Shown here: positions 17,343 through 29,689 of the stretch, in pieces
How the letters are laid out: every line of letters begins with the position of its first letter
How positions within the stretch are numbered: position 1 is the stretch's first letter
DNA from: Clostridium frigoris
GTDB taxonomy: Bacteria > Bacillota > Clostridia > Clostridiales > Clostridiaceae
Direction of reading: 5' to 3'
Assembly: GCF_018861865.1 (NCBI RefSeq)
Contig: NZ_JAHLDV010000021.1
Span: forward strand, 1-51,279
Length of the DNA: 51,279 nt
Translations under genes and position numbers: made by a program
Notes under the pieces: model-generated
What the model was told of the DNA's origin: nothing
Database searches by the model: none
The model's input: only the letters and a program-made list of their open reading frames with translations

Positions 17343-17463
17343 ATATTCCGTAGATAGCAGGTGCGAAAGCGTAAAAGACAACATGCCTGCCGAGGATTCC
17401 AATAAATGTACTTGTGTACAGTTATTAGGTCTCTTCGCGTCTGCGGAGAGACTTTAATTTTCT
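17343..17463 (+). promoter_or_regulatory. ribosomal protein L10 leader with terminator
   Basis: The region before rplJ shows the known Firmicute L10-leader pattern: ATTCCGTAGATAGCAGGTGCG, the paired GCAGG/CCTGC arms, GAGGATTCCAATAA, and a terminator hairpin at 17429-17452 (GTCTCT/AGAGAC) followed by TTTAATTTTC. The L10-L12 complex is known to bind such leaders and repress rplJ-rplL. Confidence 0.85.
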
Positions 17464-17501
17464 TAAAAAGCAGTTAAAAACTGTTAGGAGGTGGATATAC
17501 A

Positions 17502-18002
17502 GTGCTAAGTAATAATAGACAATTAAAAGAAGTAAAAGTGGCAGAAATAAAAGAAAAATTAGCAAAAGCTAAAGGTGTAGTACTTAGTCAATATCAAGGT
17601 CTTGATGTAGAAGAAGATACAGAGCTAAGAAAAAACCTTAGAGAAGCTGGGGTAGAATATAAAGTATATAAAAACACTTTAGTTATTCTAGCTGCTAAGG
17701 AATTAGGAATTGAAGGTATAGATACTTACTTACAAGGATCTATTTCATTAGCGTTTGGATACGAAGATGCAACTGTTGCTGCTAGAATTTTAAAGGAGTT
17801 TGCAAAAACTCACAAAAAATTAGAGCTTAAAGCAGCTTTAATCGAAGGTAAAATATTCGATAGCGCAGAAGTTAATGCTCTTGCATTAATACCATCAAGA
17901 GATGTTCTTATAGCAAAATTACTTGGAAGCTTCAAGGCTCCATTATCAAATCTTGCATATTTATTGAACTCAATTAAAGAGCAAAAGGAATCAGCACAAT
18001 AA
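17502..18002 (+). CDS. rplJ: 50S ribosomal protein L10
   Basis: L10 anchors the L7/L12 dimers to the ribosome stalk. The 166-aa protein has the N-terminal RNA-binding domain ([33 protein letters not shown]) and ends with helices that bind L12. The start is GTG after AGGAGGTGG. Regulation is by the leader just upstream. rplL follows after 136 bases. Confidence 0.98.
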   Translation: MLSNNRQLKEVKVAEIKEKLAKAKGVVLSQYQGLDVEEDTELRKNLREAGVEYKVYKNTLVILAAKELGIEGIDTYLQGSISLAFGYEDATVAARILKEFAKTHKKLELKAALIEGKIFDSAEVNALALIPSRDVLIAKLLGSFKAPLSNLAYLLNSIKEQKESAQ

Positions 18003-18138
18003 TATTTTAAATATTACGTGACGATACATAGCTAACTAATTTAATTGTTTCAAATCACATCTTCTATGAGGGCAATGATGTCTTGTGTAGAGGCAAATAC
18101 AAATATATATATGAAAAAAATTCGGAGGTGCATTTATA

Positions 18139-18498
18139 ATGACAAGAGAAGATATTATTCAAGCTATAAAAGATATGAGTGTTTTAGAATTAAATGAACT
18201 AGTAAAAACTTGCGAAGAGGAATTTGGAGTAAGTGCTTCAGCACCAGTTGCTGCTGCAGGAGCTGCTTCAGCTGTCGCTGAAGAAAAAACTGAATTCGAC
18301 GTAATACTTAAAGAAGTTGGACCTAACAAAATTAAGGTTATTAAAGTTGTTAGAGAATTAACTGGACTAGGACTTAAAGAAGCTAAAGATATAGTTGACG
18401 GAGCTCCAAAAACTATAAAAGAAGCTGTAAATAAAGATGATGCTGCGGCAATGAAAGCTAAACTTGAAGAAGTTGGCGGAGTTGCAGAAGTAAAATAA
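18139..18498 (+). CDS. rplL: 50S ribosomal protein L7/L12
   Basis: The 119-aa acidic stalk protein recruits translation factors. The N-terminal dimerisation domain is 1-32, an alanine-rich hinge spans about 34-48, and the C-terminal domain has [19 protein letters not shown] and [23 protein letters not shown] precedes the ATG. A terminator follows immediately, separating it from rpoB. Confidence 0.98.
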   Translation: MTREDIIQAIKDMSVLELNELVKTCEEEFGVSASAPVAAAGAASAVAEEKTEFDVILKEVGPNKIKVIKVVRELTGLGLKEAKDIVDGAPKTIKEAVNKDDAAAMKAKLEEVGGVAEVK

Positions 18499-18512
18499 TT
18501 TTATTATAAAAG

Positions 18513-18546
18513 AAGGGTACTTTTATATAAGAGTGCCCTTTTTTAA
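18513..18546 (+). terminator. rplL terminator
   Basis: AAGGGTAC and a GTGCCCTT arm form the hairpin, followed by a run of T, about 15 bases after rplL. It ends the rpmG-to-rplL operon or acts as an attenuator before rpoB. Confidence 0.75.
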
Positions 18547-18555
18547 AATGTTATG

Positions 18556-18584
18556 TTGACATAGAATTATAATTATGATAACAT
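18556..18584 (+). promoter_or_regulatory. rpoB promoter
   Basis: TTGACA at 18556-18561, 17-base spacer and TAACAT at 18579-18584. This leaves about 170 bases of untranslated leader before rpoB with no other recognisable signal. Confidence 0.7.
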
Positions 18585-18761
18585 AGCGTAATGTAAGAAA
18601 ACTAGTAGTTTTGCATTAAAATAAATGTAATTACTGGTTATTGTGAATTAAATTAACAAATAAGGTTATAATAATATGATAAGTGTCTGAATCCAGAAGC
18701 ATAATGTCCTAATGGAAAGTGTGTTTTTGGTTATTTTAGTTTATACAAGGGGTGAAAGCTG

Positions 18762-21700
18762 ATGGTACATCCTGTCCAACTAGGTAAGAGAACAAGAATG
18801 AGTTTTTCAAAGATTGAAGAAGTAACTGATATGCCAAATTTAATTGAGATACAGTTAGATTCTTATGATTGGTTTTTGAAAGAAGGACTTCAAGAGGTTT
18901 TTGATGATATAAATCCTATTCAAGATTATACGGGAAATCTTGTTCTAGAGTTCGTAGGATATAAACTTGATATAGAAAATATCAAGTATACTGAAGAACA
19001 ATGTAAAGAAAGAGATACAACTTACGCAGCACCTTTAAAAGTTAAGGTTAGATTGCGTAATAATGAAACAGGTGAAATCAAGGAGCAAGAAGTCTTTATG
19101 GGAGATTTCCCACTGATGACACCACAAGGAACATTTGTTATCAACGGTGCAGAAAGAGTTATAGTAAGTCAATTGGTTAGATCACCAGGAGTTTACTACA
19201 ATTATTCAGTTGACAAGACAGGAAAAAAACTATACTCAGCTACTGTAATCCCAAATAGAGGTGCATGGCTAGAGTATGAAACAGATTCTAACGATATTGT
19301 ATATATTAGAATTGACAAGACTAGAAAATTGCCAATAAGTATCTTAGCAAGAGCTATGATGGATAATGGTAGTGATTTAGATTTACATCAATTGTTAGGT
19401 GAAGAAGAAAGATTAAAGGCAACAATAGAAAAAGATAATACTAAAACAAGAGAAGAAGCTTTAATAGAAATATATAAGAGATTAAGACCAGGTGAACCAC
19501 CAACAGTAGATAGTGCTGTATCTCTCATTGATTCATTATTCTTTGATGCTAAGAGATATGATTTGTCAAGAGTTGGTAGATATAAATTCAATAAAAAATT
19601 GTCAATTAATCATAGAATAGCAAATCAAATCGCTGCTGAGAATATTGTAAACCCTACAACTGGTGAAGTAATAGTTGAAAAAGATCAAAAAATAGACAGA
19701 GAAACTGCTTTAGAAATTCAAAATCTTGGAATTAATGTAGTAGATCTTCAAGTTGAGGATAAAGTAATAAGAGTTATAGGAAATAATTTTGTTAACCTTA
19801 ATAAGGTAGTTAACTTTGATATTTCTGACCTTAATATTAGGGAAATGGTTCATTATCCAACATTAAAAGAAATACTAGATAATTACAGTGATGAAGTAGA
19901 AATTAAAGAGCAAATAAAAGCTAATAAAACTAGATTGATACCAAAACATATAATTAAAGATGATATGTATGCTACAGTGAGCTACGAGTTAGGACTAACT
20001 TACGATATCGGTTATATTGATGATATTGATCATTTAGGAAATAGAAGAATTAGATCTGTAGGGGAACTTTTACAGAATCAATTTAGAATTGGATTATCTA
20101 GAATGGAAAGAGTTGTTAAGGAAAGAATGACAATTCAAGACCAAGAAGGAATAACTCCTCAAGCATTAATAAACATAAGACCAGTAGCGGCAGCTATAAA
20201 AGAATTTTTTGGTAGTTCTCAACTTTCTCAATTTATGGATCAAACAAATCCATTATCAGAACTTACAAACAAAAGGAGATTATCTGCGCTAGGACCAGGT
20301 GGGCTTTCAAGAGAGAGAGCTGGTTTTGAAGTTAGAGACGTTCATTACTCGCATTACGGTAGAATGTGTCCAATAGAGACGCCAGAAGGACCTAATATAG
20401 GGCTTATCAATTCACTTGCTAGTTATGCTAAGGTAAATGAATATGGATTTATCGAAACACCATATAGACTTGTAGATAAAAAAACATCAATAGTTTCTGA
20501 CAAGATTGTTTATATGACTGCAGATGAAGAAGATTCATATCTAGTAGCACAAGCAAGCGAACCAATTAGTGAAGATGGTACTTTTGTAGATGATAAGGTA
20601 ACTGTAAGAAAGACAACAGAAATAATGATTGTTCCCAAAAATGAAGTTGATTTAATGGATATATCACCAAGACAGATAGTTTCTGTTGCAACTGCTATGA
20701 TTCCATTTCTTGAGAATGATGATGCAAGTCGTGCACTTATGGGTTCGAACATGCAACGTCAAGCAGTACCATTACTTAAATCACAATCTCCAATTGTAGC
20801 TACTGGAATAGAATATAGAGCTGCAGTAGATTCTGGTGTTCTTCCGAAAGCTAGAAATGCCGGCATAGTTGAGTACGTAAGTGCTAACGAGATTAAAGTA
20901 AGAAGAGATTCGGATAGCGGACTCGATGTTTATAAAATTCTTAAGTTTAAAAGATCTAATCAGGGTACGTGTATAAATCAGAAACCTATAGTTAATAAAG
21001 GAGAGAAAGTCGAAGTAAACTCTGTTTTAGCAGATGGTCCTTCAACAGATCTTGGAGAAATAGCTTTAGGTAAGAATATCCGTATTGGGTTTGTAACTTG
21101 GGAAGGTTATAATTATGAGGATGCAATGCTAATATCTGAAGAACTTGTTCGTGATGATATATTTACTTCAGTTCATATTGAAGAATACGAATCAGAAGCA
21201 AGAGATACTAAGCTTGGACCTGAAGAAATAACTAGAGACATCCCAAATGTTGGAGAGGATGCACTTAAAGACATAGATGAGGGTGGAATAATAAGAATTG
21301 GTGCTGAGATAAGATCTGGAGATATCCTTGTGGGAAAAGTGACACCTAAGGGAGAAACAGAGCTTACTGCAGAGGAAAGATTATTAAGAGCAATATTTGG
21401 TGAAAAGGCAAGAGAAGTAAGAGATACATCACTTAGGGTGCCACATGGCGAGGCTGGAATTATAGTCGACGTTAAAGTATTCACTAGAGAAAATGGTGAT
21501 GAACTTCCACCAGGTGTAAATGAACTAGTCAGATGTTATATAGCTCAAAAAAGAAAAATATCTGTAGGCGATAAGATGGCAGGAAGGCATGGTAATAAAG
21601 GAGTTATCTCAAGAGTATTACCAGTAGAAGATATGCCATTTTTACCAGATGGAAGACCACTTCAAATATGCTTAAATCCACTAGGAGTTCCTTCTCGTAT

Positions 21701-22475
21701 GAACATAGGTCAGGTACTTGAGGTTCATTTAGGATGGGCAGCTAGTGAACTTGGTTGGCATATTGCAACTCCAGTATTTGATGGTGCGCAAGAAGAAGAA
21801 ATTGAAGCGTGTTTGATAAAAGCAGGATATGATGCAGATGGAAAAACTGATTTGTATGATGGACGTACAGGAGAAGCACTTGACAGCAGAGTTACTGTTG
21901 GATATATGTATATCTTGAAATTACATCATCTAGTAGATGATAAAATACATGCTAGATCTACAGGACCATATTCTCTAGTAACACAGCAACCATTAGGTGG
22001 TAAAGCACAGTTTGGTGGCCAAAGATTTGGAGAAATGGAAGTTTGGGCACTGGAAGCTTATGGTTCAGCTCACACGTTGCAAGAGATTCTAACAGTTAAA
22101 TCTGATGATGTTGTAGGTAGAGTTAAAACATATGAAGCAATTGTTAAAGGTGAGAACATTCCAGAACCAGGCGTGCCTGAATCGTTTAAAGTTCTTATAA
22201 AAGAACTGCAAGCGTTATGTCTTAATGTTAAGGTTCTTACTGATGATAGGGAAGAAATTAAGATTAAAGAATCAGTTGATGATGAAATGGAAGAATTAAA
22301 TCTAAATGTTAATATAGAAGGTTCAGAAGATGTAGTCCCTGAATCTCCAACTGAAGAGTACGTTGAACTTATTGATGAAGATGAAGAAGTAGATGTTGAT
22401 ATAAATTATGATGAAGTGCCGTTAGAAGATTTTGGTGAAGATTTAGAATTGAATGATTTTAATGATGAACATTAA
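18762..22475 (+). CDS. rpoB: RNA polymerase beta subunit
   Basis: Catalytic-core subunit of RNA polymerase. At 1237 aa it has the regular Firmicute layout and ends with an acidic tail of about 60 residues ([16 protein letters not shown]). The rifampicin pocket reads [26 protein letters not shown]: at residue 503 the usual His (E. coli 526) is Asn, codon AAC at 20268. The DNA/RNA-contact [13 protein letters not shown] and [22 protein letters not shown] motifs are intact. GGGGTG precedes the ATG. Confidence 0.98.
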   Translation: MVHPVQLGKRTRMSFSKIEEVTDMPNLIEIQLDSYDWFLKEGLQEVFDDINPIQDYTGNLVLEFVGYKLDIENIKYTEEQCKERDTTYAAPLKVKVRLRNNETGEIKEQEVFMGDFPLMTPQGTFVINGAERVIVSQLVRSPGVYYNYSVDKTGKKLYSATVIPNRGAWLEYETDSNDIVYIRIDKTRKLPISILARAMMDNGSDLDLHQLLGEEERLKATIEKDNTKTREEALIEIYKRLRPGEPPTVDSAVSLIDSLFFDAKRYDLSRVGRYKFNKKLSINHRIANQIAAENIVNPTTGEVIVEKDQKIDRETALEIQNLGINVVDLQVEDKVIRVIGNNFVNLNKVVNFDISDLNIREMVHYPTLKEILDNYSDEVEIKEQIKANKTRLIPKHIIKDDMYATVSYELGLTYDIGYIDDIDHLGNRRIRSVGELLQNQFRIGLSRMERVVKERMTIQDQEGITPQALINIRPVAAAIKEFFGSSQLSQFMDQTNPLSELTNKRRLSALGPGGLSRERAGFEVRDVHYSHYGRMCPIETPEGPNIGLINSLASYAKVNEYGFIETPYRLVDKKTSIVSDKIVYMTADEEDSYLVAQASEPISEDGTFVDDKVTVRKTTEIMIVPKNEVDLMDISPRQIVSVATAMIPFLENDDASRALMGSNMQRQAVPLLKSQSPIVATGIEYRAAVDSGVLPKARNAGIVEYVSANEIKVRRDSDSGLDVYKILKFKRSNQGTCINQKPIVNKGEKVEVNSVLADGPSTDLGEIALGKNIRIGFVTWEGYNYEDAMLISEELVRDDIFTSVHIEEYESEARDTKLGPEEITRDIPNVGEDALKDIDEGGIIRIGAEIRSGDILVGKVTPKGETELTAEERLLRAIFGEKAREVRDTSLRVPHGEAGIIVDVKVFTRENGDELPPGVNELVRCYIAQKRKISVGDKMAGRHGNKGVISRVLPVEDMPFLPDGRPLQICLNPLGVPSRMNIGQVLEVHLGWAASELGWHIATPVFDGAQEEEIEACLIKAGYDADGKTDLYDGRTGEALDSRVTVGYMYILKLHHLVDDKIHARSTGPYSLVTQQPLGGKAQFGGQRFGEMEVWALEAYGSAHTLQEILTVKSDDVVGRVKTYEAIVKGENIPEPGVPESFKVLIKELQALCLNVKVLTDDREEIKIKESVDDEMEELNLNVNIEGSEDVVPESPTEEYVELIDEDEEVDVDINYDEVPLEDFGEDLELNDFNDEH

Positions 22476-22495
22476 TATGAAGGGAGGCTGGACCC

Positions 22496-25400
22496 TTGTT
22501 TGAATTTAATAATTTTGATGCTATTCAAATAGGATTAGCATCACCGGAACAAATTAGAGAATGGTCAAAAGGTGAAGTTAAAAAACCGGAGACCATAAAC
22601 TATAGAACTTTAAAACCTGAAAGAGATGGACTATTTTGCGAGCGTATATTTGGACCAATAAAAGATTGGGAATGTCACTGTGGAAAATACAAGAGGGTAA
22701 GATATAAGGGAATAGTTTGTGATAGATGTGGTGTTGAAGTTACAAAATCAAAAGTAAGACGTGAAAGAATGGGGCATATTGAACTTGCTGCTCCAGTATC
22801 TCACATTTGGTATTTTAAAGGAATACCATCTCGTATGGGACTTATCTTAGATATGTCACCTAGATCACTCGAGAAAATTCTTTATTTTGCTTCTTATGTA
22901 GTATTGGATCCAAAAGAAACATCACTACTAAGAAAGCAAATACTTAGTGAAAAAGAATATAGAGAAGCTATTGATAAATTTGGTAATGATAGTTTTGTTG
23001 CTGGTATGGGTGCAGAATCTGTTAAAGTACTTCTACAAGGAATAAACTTAGAAGAGTTATCTAAGGAATTAAAAGAAGATCTAAAAACAAGTACAGGACA
23101 AAAGAGAATTAGAAGTATAAGAAGACTGGATGTATCAGAGTCATTTAGAAAATCAGGGAACAAACCTGAGTGGATAATAATTGATGTAATTCCAGTAATA
23201 CCACCTGATTTAAGACCAATGGTCCAATTAGATGGAGGAAGATTTGCAACTTCTGATTTGAATGATTTATATAGAAGAGTAATAAACAGAAATAATAGAC
23301 TTAAAAAGCTTTTAGATTTAGGAGCACCGGATATCATTGTTAGAAATGAAAAAAGGATGCTTCAAGAAGCTGTAGATGCATTAATAGATAATGGAAGACG
23401 TGGAAGACCGGTTACAGGCCCAGGAAATAGACCTTTAAAATCTTTGTCTGACATGTTAAAAGGTAAACAAGGAAGATTCAGACAAAATCTACTTGGAAAA
23501 CGTGTTGATTACTCTGGACGTTCGGTTATAGTTGTTGGACCGGAACTTCAAATGTACCAATGTGGTCTTCCAAAAGAAATGGCTTTAGAATTATTTAAGC
23601 CTTTTGTTATGAAAAAACTTGTTGGTAGTGGAGTAGCTCATAATATTAAGAGTGCTAAGAGAATGGTTGAGAGGGTTATGCCTCAAGTATGGGATGTATT
23701 AGAAGAAGTAATAGCTGATCATCCGGTATTACTAAATCGTGCACCTACACTTCATAGACTTGGAATTCAAGCTTTCCAACCTATATTAGTAGAGGGTAGA
23801 GCTATTAAACTACATCCACTTGTATGTACAGCATATAACGCTGACTTTGATGGAGATCAAATGGCAGTACATGTACCATTATCTGTTGAAGCTCAAGCTG
23901 AAGCAAGGTTCTTAATGCTTGCTGCTCACAATATAATGAAGCCATCAGATGGTAAACCAGTTTGTGTGCCTACTCAAGATATGGTTTTAGGAGCTTACTA
24001 TCTAACTATTGATAAGGATGGTGCTAAAGGTGAGGGAAGAGCATTCTCATCACCAGATGAAGTAATGATGGCATATCAAGTAAAAGATATTGCTATTCAT
24101 GCAAAAATTAAAGTTAAGCTCTCTGGCGTGGTTAATGGTATCAGTGTAACTTCTGTTATAGAAACTACACCAGGAAAATTAATATTTAATGAAACAATAC
24201 CTCAGGATTTAGGATTTATTGATAGAAGTATTCCTGGAAACGAATTAAAGTGTGAAATAGATTTCTTAGTAAGTAAAAAGAATCTTGGTAGTATCATTGA
24301 TAAATGTTACTTGAAATATGGTCCTTCAGAAACTTCTAAGATGTTAGATAAAATTAAGGCTAAAGGATATCATTACTCAACAATTGGAGCAATTACTGTT
24401 GCTACATCTGATATGCAAGTTCCAGAAGCTAAAAAAGCATTGTTAAAAGATGCTGATGAAACTGTAAATAAAATTGAGAAAATGTATAGACGAGGATTTA
24501 TATCCGAGGAAGAAAGATACCAAAGGGTAATAGAAAAATGGACTAAGACTACAGAAGATGTAGCAAACGCATTAATGGATAGTTTGGATAAATTCAATCC
24601 AATATTCATGATGGCAGATTCAGGAGCCAGAGGGTCTAAGAGTCAGATTAAACAATTAGCCGGTATGAGAGGCCTTATGGCTAACCCATCAGGTAAGATA
24701 ATAGAGTTGCCAATTAGAGCGTCATTTAGAGATGGATTAACAGTATTAGAGTATTTCATTTCGACACATGGAGCTAGAAAAGGTAATGCAGATACAGCAC
24801 TTAAGACTGCTGATTCAGGTTATTTAACAAGAAGACTTGTTGATGTATGCCAAGATGTTATAGTAAGACACGAAGATTGTGGAACAAATGAAGGTTTTGA
24901 GGTTTCAGAGATTTGTGATGGTAGTGAAGTAATTGAACAATTAGTTGAAAGATTAACTGGGAGATATTCTGCTGAAAATATTATTCATCCAAAGACAGGT
25001 AAAGTAATAGTTCCTAAGGGTGAATATATGGACATAAACTTAGCACAAGAAGTTCAAAATTCTGGTGTTAAAAAAGTTATGATTAGATCGGTATTTACAT
25101 GTAAAGCTAAAATTGGTGTTTGTGCTAAATGTTATGGAATGAATATGGCAACTTCTCAAAAAATAAATATTGGAGAAGCCGTAGGAATAATTGCAGCTCA
25201 ATCTATCGGAGAACCAGGAACACAACTTACAATGAGAACATTCCATACAGGTGGAGTAGCAGGATCAGATATAACTCAAGGTCTTCCAAGAGTTGAGGAA
25301 TTATTTGAAGCTAGAAAACCAAAGGGACTTGCAATAGTAAGCGATGTTTGTGGTACGGTTAAAATGGAAGATACTAAGAAAAAGAGAATTGTAATTGTTA

Positions 25401-26029
25401 TTGGTGATGCAGGAGAAGAATTAAGCTACGATATACCATTTGGTTCAAGATTAAAAGTTGCAAATGGTGATAGAATTGAAGCTGGAGATGAAATAATTGA
25501 GGGTTCAGTAAACCCACATGATATCTTAAGAATTAAAGGTGTTCAAGGTGTTAAAAATTATTTATCTTCAGAAGTACAGAAGGTTTACAGGCTTCAAGGT
25601 GTTGATATCAATGATAAGCATTTAGAGGTTGTTGTAAGACAGATGACAAGAAAAGTTAAAATTGAAGAATCTGGAGATACTGAACTACTTCCAGGGAATT
25701 TAGTGGATATATTTGCTTTTGAAGATGCTAACACAAAAGTTGAGTCTGAAGGTGGAGTACCTGCTGTAGGTAAAATTTCTCTATTAGGAATAACCAAAGC
25801 AGCACTTGCAACGGAATCATTCTTGTCAGCAGCATCATTCCAGGAAACAACAAGAGTTCTTACTGATGCAGCTATTAAAGGTAAAATTGATCCATTACTT
25901 GGATTGAAAGAAAATGTAATAATTGGAAAGTTAATACCGGCAGGTACTGGTATGACAAGATATAGGACTATAAAGATAAATACTGAAGATGAAGTTAAGG
26001 TAGAAAGTGAAAATGATTTAGAACTATAA
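22496..26029 (+). CDS. rpoC: RNA polymerase beta' subunit
   Basis: The other half of the active centre. The 1177-aa protein carries the N-terminal zinc site ([20 protein letters not shown], about 60-80), the Mg-binding [12 protein letters not shown] and the second zinc site around [13 protein letters not shown]. The start is TTG at 22496, supported by GGGAGG at 22482. It follows rpoB by 20 bases in the same operon. Nothing unusual in length or motifs. Confidence 0.98.
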   Translation: MFEFNNFDAIQIGLASPEQIREWSKGEVKKPETINYRTLKPERDGLFCERIFGPIKDWECHCGKYKRVRYKGIVCDRCGVEVTKSKVRRERMGHIELAAPVSHIWYFKGIPSRMGLILDMSPRSLEKILYFASYVVLDPKETSLLRKQILSEKEYREAIDKFGNDSFVAGMGAESVKVLLQGINLEELSKELKEDLKTSTGQKRIRSIRRLDVSESFRKSGNKPEWIIIDVIPVIPPDLRPMVQLDGGRFATSDLNDLYRRVINRNNRLKKLLDLGAPDIIVRNEKRMLQEAVDALIDNGRRGRPVTGPGNRPLKSLSDMLKGKQGRFRQNLLGKRVDYSGRSVIVVGPELQMYQCGLPKEMALELFKPFVMKKLVGSGVAHNIKSAKRMVERVMPQVWDVLEEVIADHPVLLNRAPTLHRLGIQAFQPILVEGRAIKLHPLVCTAYNADFDGDQMAVHVPLSVEAQAEARFLMLAAHNIMKPSDGKPVCVPTQDMVLGAYYLTIDKDGAKGEGRAFSSPDEVMMAYQVKDIAIHAKIKVKLSGVVNGISVTSVIETTPGKLIFNETIPQDLGFIDRSIPGNELKCEIDFLVSKKNLGSIIDKCYLKYGPSETSKMLDKIKAKGYHYSTIGAITVATSDMQVPEAKKALLKDADETVNKIEKMYRRGFISEEERYQRVIEKWTKTTEDVANALMDSLDKFNPIFMMADSGARGSKSQIKQLAGMRGLMANPSGKIIELPIRASFRDGLTVLEYFISTHGARKGNADTALKTADSGYLTRRLVDVCQDVIVRHEDCGTNEGFEVSEICDGSEVIEQLVERLTGRYSAENIIHPKTGKVIVPKGEYMDINLAQEVQNSGVKKVMIRSVFTCKAKIGVCAKCYGMNMATSQKINIGEAVGIIAAQSIGEPGTQLTMRTFHTGGVAGSDITQGLPRVEELFEARKPKGLAIVSDVCGTVKMEDTKKKRIVIVIGDAGEELSYDIPFGSRLKVANGDRIEAGDEIIEGSVNPHDILRIKGVQGVKNYLSSEVQKVYRLQGVDINDKHLEVVVRQMTRKVKIEESGDTELLPGNLVDIFAFEDANTKVESEGGVPAVGKISLLGITKAALATESFLSAASFQETTRVLTDAAIKGKIDPLLGLKENVIIGKLIPAGTGMTRYRTIKINTEDEVKVESENDLEL

Positions 26030-26040
26030 GTTGTAACTAG

Positions 26041-26069
26041 TTGACAGGCGGATACTAAAATGATAAAAT
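26041..26069 (+). promoter_or_regulatory. promoter of the str operon
   Basis: TTGACA at 26041-26046, 17-base spacer and TAAAAT at 26064-26069, right after rpoC. It provides a start for the L7Ae-like gene, rpsL, rpsG, fusA and tuf. Confidence 0.75.
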
Positions 26070-26150
26070 ACACCTTGTGTGTGATTTAAATCGAGTAGAT
26101 GCATCTTAATTAGATAAATCTTATGATTGTAGTTATGAAGGGAGTTAGAA

Positions 26151-26393
26151 ATGGTAGATAAAATTGTAGGTCAGAAGGTCGTTGGAGTTAAACAAACCCT
26201 AAAAGCATTAAAGAATAATCAGGGTAAGGTTTTGTATATAGCCAAAGATGCTGATAATAATATTACTGAGCCTATTTTAAAATTAGCCAAAGTTAATTCC
26301 CTGCAAATAATATTTGTAGACACAATGAAAGAACTAGGAAATCTTTGTGACATAGATGTTGCATCAGCAACAGCATTGCGTTTTGAAGATTAA
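26151..26393 (+). CDS. ybxF: L7Ae-family K-turn RNA-binding protein (YbxF-like)
   Basis: A small protein of the L7Ae/L30e/Gadd45 fold that binds kink-turn RNA; the B. subtilis relative sits at this same place between rpoC and rpsL. The 80-aa sequence shows KQTLKALKNNQGKVLYIAKDADNNI and the second half LAKVNSLQIIFVDTMKELG with the CDI loop. AAGGGAG precedes the ATG. Its T-box and L1-site neighbours are kink-turn-like RNAs, but there is no direct evidence that it binds them. Confidence 0.92.
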   Translation: MVDKIVGQKVVGVKQTLKALKNNQGKVLYIAKDADNNITEPILKLAKVNSLQIIFVDTMKELGNLCDIDVASATALRFED

Positions 26394-26507
26394 ATTAATG
26401 CTAGCTACTAAATAATATAGATATATCATGTGATAACATAGCGTAAGTTGTGTTATGACACATTGATATAAATGAAAATTATCTTATAAAAATGGGGAGG
26501 TGAAACC

Positions 26508-26891
26508 ATGCCAACTATTAACCAATTGATAAGAAAAGGCAGAAAGACATTAGCTACAAAATCAGCTGCACCAGCATTAAAAAATTGCCCACAAAAAAGA
26601 GGCGTTTGTACAGTAGTTAAAACGACAACTCCTAAGAAGCCAAACTCAGCATTAAGAAAAGTTGCAAGAGTTAGACTTACAAACGGATACGAAGTTACTG
26701 CTTACATTCCAGGTGTAGGCCACAATTTACAAGAACATAGTGTTGTTCTTATAAGAGGTGGAAAAGTTAAAGATTTACCAGGAGTTAGATACCATATCAT
26801 CAGAGGAACATTAGATTCAGCTGGAGTTGCAGGTAGACTACAAAGTAGATCTAAATACGGTACTAAGAGACCAAAGCAGGCAAAAAAATAA
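26508..26891 (+). CDS. rpsL: 30S ribosomal protein S12
   Basis: S12 lies at the decoding centre. The 127-aa protein carries [15 protein letters not shown] and [13 protein letters not shown], the two streptomycin-determining loops in their usual wild-type form. GGGAGGTG precedes the ATG. Upstream, 26425-26465 holds a weak hairpin of unknown role; rpsG follows after 144 bases. Confidence 0.98.
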   Translation: MPTINQLIRKGRKTLATKSAAPALKNCPQKRGVCTVVKTTTPKKPNSALRKVARVRLTNGYEVTAYIPGVGHNLQEHSVVLIRGGKVKDLPGVRYHIIRGTLDSAGVAGRLQSRSKYGTKRPKQAKK

Positions 26892-27506
<615 letters not shown>

Positions 27507-27509
27507 TAT

Positions 27510-27542
27510 CAAAACTGTTTTGGCTTTGCCAAGACAGTTTTG
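27510..27542 (+). promoter_or_regulatory. hairpin between rpsG and fusA
   Basis: CAAAACTGT (27510-27518) and ACAGTTTTG (27534-27542) form a perfect outer stem, continued by TTGGC/GCCAA within. There is no following T run, so it is not a standard terminator; it may stabilise rpsG mRNA or modulate fusA. Confidence 0.6.
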
Positions 27543-27580
27543 TCAAATTTAAAATCACTCGTTGAGGGGAGGAACAAATA

Positions 27581-29644
27581 GTGGGTAGAGAATATGCTTT
27601 AGAAAAGTTCCGTAACATAGGTATTATGGCTCATATTGATGCTGGTAAAACAACTACTACTGAACGTATACTATTCTATACAGGTAAAACACATAAAATA
27701 GGTGAAGTTCATGATGGTGGAGCTACAATGGATTGGATGGTACAAGAACAAGAAAGAGGTATTACAATAACGTCTGCGGCTACAACTTGTTTTTGGAAGG
27801 GTTATAATATAAACATTATTGACACACCAGGGCACGTAGATTTCACAATTGAAGTTCAGAGAGCTTTAAGAGTGCTTGATGGTGCAGTTGCTGTATTTGC
27901 TGCAAAAGGTGGAGTTGAACCACAATCTGAAACGGTGTGGAGACAAGCTGCTAAATACAATGTTCCAAGAATGGCGTATGTTAATAAAATGGATATAATG
28001 GGCGCAGATTTTTATAGAGTTGTTGAGATGATGAGAGAAAGACTTCAAGCTAATGCAGTTCCAATACAACTTCCAATAGGTAAAGAAGAAGGATTCGTCG
28101 GTATTATAGATTTGATTAGAAATATTGCAGAGGTCTATAAAGACGATTTAGGAACTCAGATAGAAGAAATAGAGATTCCTGAAGATATGAAAGAGTTAGC
28201 TGAAGAATATAGAGCAGCTATGGTAGAAGCAATAGCTGAACTAGACGAAAATCTTATGATGAAATATCTTGATGGTGAAGAAATAAGTGAAGAAGAGTTA
28301 AAAGCAGCATTAAGAAAAGGCGTACTTAATAATGAAATAGTACCTGTAATCTGTGGTTCTTCATACAAAAACAAAGGTGTTCAAATGATGATAGATGCTG
28401 TTATAGAATACATGCCATCACCACTTGATATACCTAATGTTAAAGGACAAGATATTGATAATGGTGAACCTTTGGAAAGACATCCAAGTGATGATGAACC
28501 AATGGCAGCATTAGCATTTAAAATAGCCACAGACCCATTTGTTGGTAGACTTTGTTTTACAAGAGTTTACTCAGGCATAATGAAAACTGGTACATATGTT
28601 TTAAATGCTAACAAAGGTAAAAAAGAGAGAATTGCTAGGCTAGTTAAAATGCATGCTAATCACAGAGAAGAAGTTGATGAATTACGTGCAGGAGAATTAG
28701 GTGCAATAATTGGACTTAAAAATACAACTACTGGAGAAACTTTATGTGATGAAGATCATCCAATATTGTTTGAAACCATGGACTTCCCAGATCCAGTTAT
28801 TCATGTAGCTATTGAGCCTAAAACTAAAGTAGGCCAAGAAAAATTAGGAATGGCTCTTTCAAAACTCTCAGAAGAAGATCCTACTTTCCAAACGTATACT
28901 GATCAAGAAACTGGTCAAACAATAATTGGTGGTATGGGAGAGCTTCATCTAGAGATTATTGTTGATAGACTTCAAAGAGAATTTAAAGTTGAGTGCAATG
29001 TAGGTAAGCCACAAGTTGCGTACAAAGAAACAATACGTAAACAAGTTAAAGCAGAAGGTAAATACATTAAACAATCAGGTGGACGTGGACAATACGGTCA
29101 CTGTTGGATAGAGTTAATACCAACTACTGAACCCTACTCATTTGAAAATGCTACTGTTGGTGGATCTATTCCAAAAGAATTTATAGGACCAATAGAAAAT
29201 GGAATTAAAGAAGCATCAAAAAGTGGTATTCTTGCTGGATACCCAGTTCTTAACTTTAAGGTTAGAGTAGTTGATGGTTCATATCATGATGTTGACTCAA
29301 ATGAAATGGCATTTAAGGTTGCTGGTTCTATGGCTTTCAAAAATGGTATGGCAAAGGCAGAGCCAGTATTGCTTGAACCAATAATGAAAGTTGAAGTAAC
29401 AGTGCCAGAGGAATACATGGGCGATGTTATGGGAGATATTAATTCAAGAAGAGGTAGAATTGAAGGAATGGAAGCTGAATCAGGCGCTCAAGTAATAAGA
29501 GCAATGGTTCCATTATCTGAAATGTTTGGATATTCTACAACGCTTAGATCAAGAACTCAAGGTAGAGGAGTATACAGTATGGAATTTGCTGCATATGAAC
29601 CAGTTCCAAAGAGTATTCAAGAGCAAGTTATAGGCGAAAAATAA
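27581..29644 (+). CDS. fusA: elongation factor G
   Basis: EF-G drives ribosomal translocation. The 687-aa protein has G1 AHIDAGKTT (17-25), G3 DTPGH, G4 NKMD, then domains II-V with [10 protein letters not shown] and the C-terminal [13 protein letters not shown] start after GAGGGGAGG. It is followed by tuf copy 2 in the usual rpsL-rpsG-fusA-tuf order. No insertion or loss is visible. Confidence 0.98.
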   Translation: MGREYALEKFRNIGIMAHIDAGKTTTTERILFYTGKTHKIGEVHDGGATMDWMVQEQERGITITSAATTCFWKGYNINIIDTPGHVDFTIEVQRALRVLDGAVAVFAAKGGVEPQSETVWRQAAKYNVPRMAYVNKMDIMGADFYRVVEMMRERLQANAVPIQLPIGKEEGFVGIIDLIRNIAEVYKDDLGTQIEEIEIPEDMKELAEEYRAAMVEAIAELDENLMMKYLDGEEISEEELKAALRKGVLNNEIVPVICGSSYKNKGVQMMIDAVIEYMPSPLDIPNVKGQDIDNGEPLERHPSDDEPMAALAFKIATDPFVGRLCFTRVYSGIMKTGTYVLNANKGKKERIARLVKMHANHREEVDELRAGELGAIIGLKNTTTGETLCDEDHPILFETMDFPDPVIHVAIEPKTKVGQEKLGMALSKLSEEDPTFQTYTDQETGQTIIGGMGELHLEIIVDRLQREFKVECNVGKPQVAYKETIRKQVKAEGKYIKQSGGRGQYGHCWIELIPTTEPYSFENATVGGSIPKEFIGPIENGIKEASKSGILAGYPVLNFKVRVVDGSYHDVDSNEMAFKVAGSMAFKNGMAKAEPVLLEPIMKVEVTVPEEYMGDVMGDINSRRGRIEGMEAESGAQVIRAMVPLSEMFGYSTTLRSRTQGRGVYSMEFAAYEPVPKSIQEQVIGEK

Positions 29645-29689
29645 TAATTAATATATGAGATAATATGTAAATATAAGGAGGAATACAAA

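Noticed and set aside
22894-23337. 147-aa minus-strand frame inside rpoC
   Set aside because: Shadow of a conserved gene; no start signal and no recognisable domain.
25594-26073. 159-aa minus-strand frame at the end of rpoC
   Set aside because: It lies antisense to a well-conserved rpoC, and its apparent openness follows from rpoC codon use.
18576-26446. Shared 16-base word TGATAACATAGCGTAA at 18576 and 26431, upstream of rpoB and rpsL
   Set aside because: The word length is within chance for a 51-kb AT-rich sequence, and only the first copy overlaps a -10 box. I would need a genome count to go further.
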